Assembly: GCA_012845835.1 (NCBI GenBank)
Contig: JABAKD010000023.1
Span: 13,160,862 to 13,224,861, forward strand
DNA from: Undaria pinnatifida
Lineage: Eukaryota > Sar > Phaeophyceae > Laminariales > Alariaceae
DNA: 64,000 nucleotides
Reading direction: 5' to 3'
The position numbers and the translations under genes were made by a program. Under the pieces are notes generated by a model. The model was not told where the DNA came from and did no database searches. It worked only from the letters and a program-made list of their open reading frames with translations. Below, one piece after another: positions 62,501-64,000 of the stretch. Each line of letters begins with the position of its first letter. The first letter of the stretch is position 1.

Positions 62501-63110
62501 ACTGCTGAAATCCTTTTTTGGGACAAATTAACTTGGAACTAGTGTAGCCAGGGCTCTAAAGGCTCTAAAAGGGGTTACACCTAAATCGTCGGAATCCCAC
62601 TTCTTTTGTTGTAACAATAATGTTCGCTGAATGCTTATTACGCCAACGGGATAGTCCAATAGGGCAGCGCAACACTTCATTTGTTTTTCCCAAATCAGTT
62701 CTCGGGAGAGTCATAGAGCCCCTCAGCCTCAGAAACAAAAACGGTGAACCTACCCCTAAGTATACGTCACCACCTATGGTACCCGAAAAGTACCCCACGA
62801 ATACGTGCAACTCCTATCCAAGCACGGGTCGGATCCATGTGGAGTTCCACATTAAAATCGGCCTTAGCCAGCCCTTGAAGGAAGGGATCGCTAGGAACCC
62901 CCCCCCCCTCCTACAAACGGCTAAAACTGCAAGTCCGGACCTAAGCACACGTCAGCCAGAGGTTGGGTCCCCCACCTGAGTCAACCGGAGCCAGCCCGTG
63001 AGGGAGGGGATGGCAACGAATCCTCCCCCCATCCCCACCAATGAGCCGAGCACTCCAGCACTGGCTCCGATGCCCAGGGACTTCACGGCCGCCGCCTTCA
63101 CACTCGCTAC
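38145..63110 (-). CDS. TauE/SafE-family membrane transporter, seven-exon gene model, 5' end missing
   Basis: Joined exons on the - strand, in order: 62976-63110, 58985-59076, 54679-54823, 53529-53780, 47851-47919, 41904-41986, 38145-38277. They total 909 bp and give one open frame to a TGA, about 302 residues. Every junction keeps phase with AG/GT borders. The product shows the two-fold repeat of the TauE/SafE (sulfite/sulfonate/anion exporter) family: GMGGG, HGTSL and an LGARxT-like stretch in the N half, then GVGGG, LGTSL, GNL and a closing LxWVFxxLMVxMGxR helix in the C half. The family moves small anions, often sulfur compounds, across membranes; substrate and membrane here are unknown. 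The N-terminus with any targeting signal lies upstream, probably beyond the window. Introns are 3.9, 4.2, 0.9, 5.6, 5.9 and 3.6 kb and full of repeats. The assignment rests on motif recognition, not on a search. Confidence 0.85.
38792..39868 (-). mobile_element. Family A element enlarged by a 74-80-bp minisatellite
   Basis: The left part (GAGGTACCTCAATCAAGACC, AAAAAACAATTTTTGGAG, AATTCCAGTGAACTAGGTAC) and the right end (GAAAAGTGCTACCTCTATCC, GCATGCGTC) are those of a normal family A copy. The segment between CGACGATTGTGGGTTAAGG and GAGGTATACC is amplified. Confidence 0.85.
38935..39797. repeat. Compound minisatellite, 12 units of 74-80 bp
   Basis: Each unit has GATTGTGGGTTRAGGARCC, CCGTCATTCA, a CGCCAGAAAGAGGTATACCT block and a linker. 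Two linkers occur: one contains ATGGCGTATTACGAC, the other CAATTCCGAT. Their order is irregular, so higher-order units have been shuffled. The conserved half is the GGGTTAAGGAGCCCCGTCAT segment of family A. Confidence 0.92.
40252..40530 (+). mobile_element. Family A element beyond the TauE/SafE terminal exon's intron acceptor
   Basis: CGACAGAGGTACTACTTGAG, GAACGACGGGCTCCTTAATA and GTGTACCTCTTCCATAGCATGCG mark the family. It lies in the last intron of the - strand gene. Confidence 0.7.
41038..41128. mobile_element. Family D miniature element in a family A remnant
   Basis: TTAA, CGCATTTACTGCTGAAAACC ... GCTCCAAAAGGGG, TTAA. It is followed by GAAGCCGCGTCATTCAGAAT, the family A block. Confidence 0.78.
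41904..41986 (-). CDS. TauE/SafE exon f (C-half GN turn and following helix)
   Basis: This exon is 83 bp (27 codons plus two bases). It has a strong acceptor (TTTTCCTCACAG) and a consensus donor GTAAGC. It encodes GNLIPKIALPLALGTG, then VGAFVGGKYAA and the start of Arg. The G-N immediately after exon e, and the GxxxGAxxGG helix, fit the family. No second copy of this exon was seen. Confidence 0.9.
43540..43832 (+). mobile_element. Family A element
   Basis: A near-consensus left end GACGCGTGCTACGATAGAGG, followed by GTAAGGTATACCCTTTTTTG. The right end GCATTTCTGGCGTAGCATTC is eroded. It lies in the intron between exons e and f. Confidence 0.75.
44405..45555. mobile_element. hAT-like DNA element, 1151 bp
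   Basis: The left end CAGGGCTGTGTATCGGTA and the right end, whose reverse complement is TTGGGCTGTATATCGGTA, form imperfect inverted repeats. The flanks CTTAATGG (44397-44404) and CTTAATAG (45556-45563) match in 7 of 8 bases, consistent with an 8-bp target duplication. The subterminal DNA repeats CGATATATCG-type motifs. It lies in the 5.9-kb intron between exons e and f. No transposase is seen. Confidence 0.65.
47000..47400. repeat. 58-bp tandem repeat in the intron beside exon e
   Basis: Seven to eight units of AGTAGTCTTATCTTGGGCGC, TTTACATGCCCATTAAATCG, CTTCTATTYAAGTCCCG. Larger, looser units with GGGTACCCAC and GTAGCAGGTGATA surround it from 46.6 to 47.8 kb. They share sequence with the intron directly after exon e, so this side of the exon was amplified too. 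Confidence 0.9.
47851..47919 (-). CDS. TauE/SafE exon e (C-half LGTSL motif)
   Basis: This exon is 69 bp or 23 codons in phase 0/0, with acceptor TTCGAAAG and donor GTGCGT. It encodes VLGTSLAAMVLPALVGSV followed by THFKQ, continuing SHKE of exon d into the family's second T-S-L helix and the conserved His before the G-N turn. Three decayed copies of this exon follow at 48.1, 48.4 and 48.65 kb, upstream in the gene. Only this one has both splice sites and an unbroken family-like frame. Confidence 0.9.
48050..48126 (-). pseudogene. Degenerate copy of TauE/SafE exon e, acceptor lost
   Basis: The - strand reads QGTSLAAMVLLGLTSSPIH, matching LGTSLAAMVLPALVGSV at the start. The region equivalent to the acceptor AAAG|GTTTTG has become a CTCAAG run, so it would not splice in frame. 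It lies about 200 bp upstream of the intact exon. Confidence 0.75.
48136..48220. mobile_element. Family D element between decayed exon-e copies
   Basis: CTTTACAGCCCCCGAATCCC ... CCAGCTGGAAAAGGGTTAA. The right TTAA is intact and the left is degraded. It is present in one duplicated unit only, so it arrived after the exon duplication. Confidence 0.65.
48355..48418 (-). pseudogene. Degenerate copy of TauE/SafE exon e, acceptor retained
   Basis: The sequence CTTGAAAG precedes VYGTSFPAMVLLCLLPN in the phase of exon e. The AMVL core is kept; the ALVGSVTHFKQ part and its donor are not. The flanking intron, with a long T run upstream, is also duplicated. Confidence 0.7.
48580..48648 (-). pseudogene. 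Degenerate copy of TauE/SafE exon e, frameshifted
   Basis: On the - strand, TTGAAAG then GTATAGACTATGGGACATCG gives YGTSLAP in one frame. A neighbouring frame continues as PMVLLALLLHQP, so at least one indel separates the halves of the motif. It is the most distal and most eroded of the four copies. Confidence 0.65.
48957..49046. mobile_element. Family D miniature element, TTAA-flanked, nested in family A
   Basis: TTAA, then CCCCTTTAGAGCCCCCGAAC ... CCAGTTGTAAAGGGG, then TTAA. The host family A sequence elsewhere reads GGAGGTTAAGACC at this point, so the uninterrupted target is a single TTAA. TTAA targets with CCC ends recall piggyBac-type elements, but at about 82 bp no coding capacity remains. 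Confidence 0.85.
49185..49800. repeat. About 32-bp minisatellite made of family A's terminal segment
   Basis: The unit is approximately GTATACCTTCATACGTCTAT plus CGTAGAAAAGAG. There are roughly 18-20 units with CTATCGTAG / CGACCGTAG variants. The core CTATCGTAG is the inner end of the family A terminus, and GAAAAGAGGTATACCT is the sequence just inside it. Confidence 0.92.
49944..50747. mobile_element. Harbinger-like DNA element, 804 bp
   Basis: It is flanked by TTA on both sides (49941-49943, 50748-50750). The ends are inverted repeats of roughly 45 bp: GGCCATTCATTTCTTACACC against GGCCTTTTCTTACACAGTCG, then continuing CGGATTxxxCAGTCGAxAACGGCC. A TTA duplication with GG-starting ends is typical of PIF/Harbinger. 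The inside near both ends is full of TTTTCGACTG. No transposase is readable. It lies in the intron between TauE/SafE exons d and e. Confidence 0.75.
51435..51662 (+). mobile_element. Family A element
   Basis: GACGCGTGCTACGAAAGAGG at the left, CGGATGACAGGGCTCCTAAA inside and GTCACCTCTTCT at a degraded right end. A SINE-like repeat begins directly after it. Confidence 0.7.
51681..52011 (-). mobile_element. SINE-like repeat (family S), tail duplicated
   Basis: The same sequence as the copy at 58 kb, inverted: TGCCGTATCAGGTTACCCC, GAGTTCGAGTCCCC, GGGATTGCTGAACCCTATGC, CTGTGACCACGGCTTGTCC. The terminal segment CAGCTTYTGGACRAGCCGTG occurs twice in a row. Confidence 0.68.
52376..52525. repeat. 10-11-bp repeat (TACTTAATAG)
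   Basis: About 14 units of AGTACTTAATAG with AGCACTT and TCGATAG variants. Confidence 0.9.
52649..52917 (-). mobile_element. Family A element, reverse orientation, clean copy
   Basis: GACACGTGCTACGACAAGG, CCTCAATTTCGGAGCTTACG, CTGCTTTATCGCGGATGAAA, TCCAATGGCCTAGGGTACAC, GGTATACCTCCATCGCAGC. The CTTTATCGCGGAT block occurs once, in contrast with the array at 60 kb. Confidence 0.82.
53284..53519. repeat. (CAA/TTG)n microsatellite, about 235 bp, in an intron
   Basis: It is almost uninterrupted CAA on the + strand, with a few AAT, GAC, TAC and CCA changes. On the gene strand it is TTG and begins about 9 bp after the exon d donor. Long reading frames of poly-Asn, poly-Thr, poly-Leu, poly-Cys or poly-Val here are artefacts. 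A smaller (CAA)8 lies at 54257-54283. Confidence 0.95.
53529..53780 (-). CDS. TauE/SafE exon d (central loop and C-half GVGGG motif)
   Basis: This exon is 252 bp or 84 codons if the acceptor is GTGACACAG before TATCCG. That acceptor is the least certain border in the model; it was chosen because it alone keeps phase 0 without a stop. The first 45 residues are a hydrophilic Gly/Thr/Glu-rich loop linking the two halves. Then come MARMFAIGLGSGFLAG and VFGVGGGVVTVPALSL, followed by ATDLSHKE. The donor GTGAGG is firm, and an almost pure (CAA/TTG) tract starts about 9 bp beyond it. Confidence 0.82.
54679..54823 (-). CDS. TauE/SafE exon c (N-half end, HVGAR motif)
   Basis: This exon is 145 bp: one base completing a codon, then 48 codons. 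It is bounded by GCGCTAG and GTAATC. It encodes an Ala/Met/Val helix, then AHVGARCTVGIS, TSSLKLALGVLMIAVSP and LLPLRDE, the end of the first half-repeat. In related proteins this is the third and fourth helix region with the G-A-R turn. Three further, degenerate copies of this exon lie upstream on the - strand at 55.5, 56.1 and 56.45 kb. Confidence 0.9.
55131..55162. repeat. Long G homopolymer in a G-rich region
   Basis: A run of about 30 G, with further runs of 8-16 at 56230, 56272 and 55735. The + strand from 54.9 to 57.2 kb is strongly G-rich, so the transcript of the - strand gene is C-rich here. Other runs: G at 18141-18163, C at 43903-43938, C at 26707-26729. Confidence 0.9.
55460..55581 (-). 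pseudogene. Degenerate copy of TauE/SafE exon c, acceptor retained
   Basis: Read on the - strand, TCCTTTCAG precedes one base and AALVAAAGTAAAYVGSR, aligning residue for residue with the start of exon c (same phase, same AHVGAR-like turn). After SRRMHGRSPP the similarity drops and a stop follows within about 20 codons. The left limit is approximate. Confidence 0.75.
55745..55990 (+). repeat. Dispersed repeat shared with 24.26-24.51 kb
   Basis: TTTGTGCATGGCCGTAGTCT, CCCTCGCATCCCCATTATGC, GCAGGCATTGCTGGCACCAA, GGACCGCTCGTGAGACGGAA. It lies among the decayed copies of exon c. Origin is unknown. Confidence 0.7.
56063..56160 (-). pseudogene. Degenerate copy of TauE/SafE exon c
   Basis: The sequence CACGTTAG then PAEILAAVDMAAAHAEDAHL aligns with the start of exon c, including the M-A-A-A-H run. 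The DNA further on still resembles the TCCCTCCCTGAAGCTTG segment of exon c, but the frame is closed by that TGA. Confidence 0.7.
56395..56500 (-). pseudogene. Degenerate copy of TauE/SafE exon c, acceptor lost
   Basis: The - strand reads AVAAINVTGMAGAHVRARFT, then IEICRPSLKLAVG. This is the longest of the three copies, covering the HVGAR turn and the SLKLALG helix. The position matching the acceptor CTAG|G reads CTTG|G, so the splice site has been lost. About 600 bp of repeat and G-rich DNA separate neighbouring copies. Confidence 0.75.
57551..57833 (+). mobile_element. Family A element, clean copy
   Basis: GCATGCTACGATAGATCTAT, GACGGGGCTCCTTAAACC, GGCTAGGCCATGGGATTC, GATAAAGCAGG, GGTCTTAAGCTCCCAAAAAT, ATCGTAGCACCCGTCC. 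The TCTATC and GTATCG near its ends are already duplicated once. Confidence 0.82.
57886..58146 (+). mobile_element. SINE-like repeat with a tRNA-type head (family S)
   Basis: The left part GAGCCTGGTATAGGTCAG, then GAGTTCGAGCCCC at about 57926-57938, resembles a tRNA-derived head with a pol III B box (GTTCGANNC). The body (GCGAGAGCGTGAGTTAGCAA, CGACGAGCAGTGGGATTGCT, CTATGCGCGATAAA) ends CTTGTCCAGAAGCTGG, followed by a long A-rich run at 58150-58195. The A box is not clear. Confidence 0.65.
58985..59076 (-). CDS. TauE/SafE exon b (N-half, HGTSL motif)
   Basis: This exon is 92 bp (30 codons plus two bases). The acceptor is TCGCTCCCAG and the donor GTGAGA. The peptide HQAHGTSLGAVFATGTAG, followed by SAAYAISGHVDA, is the classic small-residue helix after the N-half GGG hairpin in this family. 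The two leftover bases TC pair with the first base of the next exon to give Ser. A poly-purine stretch lies just upstream on the + strand, which is the polypyrimidine tract of the acceptor on the coding strand. Confidence 0.9.
59862..60209. repeat. 32-bp minisatellite made of family A's CTTTATCGCGGAT segment
   Basis: There are about eleven units of CTGCTTTATCGCGGATTCGG plus TGAAAAATAAAC, differing by single changes (CTTCATC, CTTTATG, CTCTATC). The last unit returns to the ordinary family A sequence GCGGATGAAA...CCCATGGCC. Single-copy family A elements have this segment once. Confidence 0.92.
60374..60539. mobile_element. Two family D miniature elements head to head
   Basis: TTAA flanks both ends. 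Inside are CCCCTTTTACAACTGGAAAC reading one way, then the same element inverted, meeting at a shared CTCTAAACCCCTTTAGAG. It is inserted in the terminal part of the surrounding family A element. Confidence 0.8.
61037..61305. repeat. Three 85-bp tandem units
   Basis: CGTCGATTATCATTGTCTCT, TTCTTACTCACGCTCTCTCG, CGTCATTATTTTCCCAAG, GTCCCTTACGAGG. Next to it, 61349-61520 holds an 86-bp direct duplication with GACGCCGACTGATGTACGGC. Confidence 0.88.
62170..62262 (-). pseudogene. Degenerate copy of TauE/SafE exon a (GGG-hairpin part)
   Basis: On the - strand, AGMGGGIVGIPSLKGGLTK matches exon a closely through the signature. It then runs into VELHLEPT, shared as DNA with the copy at 62.85 kb (GTGGAACTCCA motif). 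No donor equivalent to CTCAG|GT is kept. Confidence 0.75.
62406..62575. mobile_element. Tandem pair of family D elements in family A sequence
   Basis: Two copies of TTAACGCCTTCRCTGCTGAA read in the same direction. Each is preceded by the family A phrase CTGAATGACGGGYCCCCTTA, so host and insert were duplicated together. The second ends CTCTAAAAGGGGTTA. Confidence 0.75.
62850..62922 (-). pseudogene. Degenerate copy of TauE/SafE exon a (GGG-hairpin part)
   Basis: On the - strand, GGGGFLAIPSFKGWLRP matches GMGGGFVAIPSLTGWLRLT. The helix before the GGG is missing and a G-run precedes it. The bases after it resemble the intron following the next copy at 62.2 kb, so exon and intron were duplicated together. 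Confidence 0.75.
62976..63110 (-). CDS. TauE/SafE exon a (N-half, GMGGG motif)
   Basis: This exon is 135 bp or 45 codons in phase 0/0. It follows a T-rich tract ending TTTTTAG and ends ACTCAG before GTGGGG. It encodes an amphipathic lead (VASVKAAAVK) and a first transmembrane hairpin with GSLVGMGGGFVAIPSL, the first family signature, ending WLRLTQ. It continues directly into HQAHGTSL of the next exon, as in family members. It is the best copy of a group of related segments between 62.2 and 63.9 kb. Confidence 0.88.
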
Positions 63111-63749
63111 CTAAAAACGAAAAACAGCAAAAAAAAAAACGGGTTGAGCTTCGGTATCTTGAGTCAGACAGGGTTAAAGTTTGGATATGATCAACTGCAC
63201 GCCGCCGCCGGAACCGAACGAACGTAAAAGCAAGATAAATAAAATTTTGGAATTCGGGTTCTGCATTTTGTAGCCCGAAAAAGTGATATAAAAAAAAAAC
63301 GCAGCATAAGAGGCCATACAGGGTTGGAGTTGGATATTGCTTTCTGACAGCCGATGCCTGGATACGAAAATAAAATGAGCAAAGTTACATGTTTGATTTC
63401 GGGTGTTGCGGCCCACCGCTGCCTAGAAAAGAAACCCTAAACACGCAACCCCAAACGGTGTTTGAGGTGTTCGGATATTATGTACCGTACTGCACAACGC
63501 TGGTTCAAATGGAAAAAGGGGAAAAAAAAAAACAGGCGAAAAGCGTTAGGTCTTACATATTCAGAGACTGCACACCAATGTCCTACAACGAAAACAAAAA
63601 TAAGCCAGGAACGGTTCGAGTTTGGACTATTAACACCGTGCTGCCTGCCCAAACCTGCGAGAAAAACACCCCGGAAAAAAAAAAAAAACAAGAAGGTCGT
63701 CGTTTTCTCTTCAATAGAACACGCGGTTCCCCATGGCAAATGTCATATT

Positions 63750-63825
63750 GGTACAGCGTTTCGCCTATTTCGGGCGTGGTTTCGATGCCTAGCGGCTTGA
63801 TTGCCACAGTCTTCACTCCGTCTTC
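63750..63825 (-). pseudogene. Degenerate copy of the start of TauE/SafE exon a
   Basis: TGCTTTTCAG precedes EDGVKTVAIKPLGIE, aligned to VASVKAAAVKSLGIG of exon a with the same acceptor position and phase. The GGG hairpin that should follow is not readable. Shorter look-alikes of the same acceptor region occur near 63.36, 63.58 and 63.93 kb, each after a T-rich tract. Confidence 0.55.
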
Positions 63826-64000
63826 CTGAAAAGCATTAGAAAAAAATACCTAAAAGCGATCGAGTGTGAACGACTGCACATCGCCGCCCGACAAAATGAA
63901 AAAAGGCTCGTTTGTTGTTTTTGCTACCTGCACCCCACTGTCTGACAAAGAAAATAAAGACGTTAGCAGCATAAACATCGACAGAAGCAGCAGCAGCAGA

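Overview
The window looks like nuclear DNA of a eukaryote with a large, repeat-rich genome and long introns. No bacterial gene structure, rRNA, tRNA gene or organellar gene was recognised. Almost all open reading frames are noise. Two split genes could be assembled by hand because their exons keep splice sites, phase and protein-family order. A sulfotransferase plus a plant/stramenopile-type TauE/SafE transporter, with introns of 1 to 6 kb, would suit a large-genome stramenopile such as a brown alga. That assignment is inference.

Layout. About 1-23.3 kb holds no gene I can support. It is a mosaic of short terminal-inverted-repeat (TIR) elements, palindrome-bearing repeats and minisatellites. 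At 23.3-29.4 kb on the + strand, four exons with compatible phases encode part of a sulfotransferase-like protein; its first and last exons were not found. At 29.4-38.1 kb there is intergenic or intronic repeat DNA with a well-preserved 1.73 kb hAT element. From 38.1 kb to at least 63.1 kb on the - strand lies one gene of about 25 kb. Its seven recognised exons (909 bp, about 302 codons with the stop) are separated by introns of 0.9-5.9 kb and encode a two-halved TauE/SafE-family membrane transporter. The two genes converge.

Repeat families (names used below). A: about 280 bp, termini GCGTGCTACGATAGAGG, more than 20 copies. B: about 250 bp, with GGTTTCGAAACC and a C7-G7 inverted end. C: elements with the palindrome CTCGCGCGAG, seen only left of about 38 kb. 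D: about 85 bp, TTAA-flanked, CCCCTTT ends, mostly inserted inside family A. E: a small repeat with GCTTGCAAATATGAG. S: a tRNA-like SINE candidate in three copies. There are also single hAT, hAT-like and Harbinger-like elements.

The two most unusual features are these. (1) Three of the TauE/SafE exons have been tandemly duplicated together with flanking intron, giving rows of decaying exon copies, some with intact splice acceptors. (2) Three long minisatellites at 39, 49 and 60 kb, and probably a fourth at 17 kb, each consist of a different internal segment of family A, still sitting inside a family A copy.
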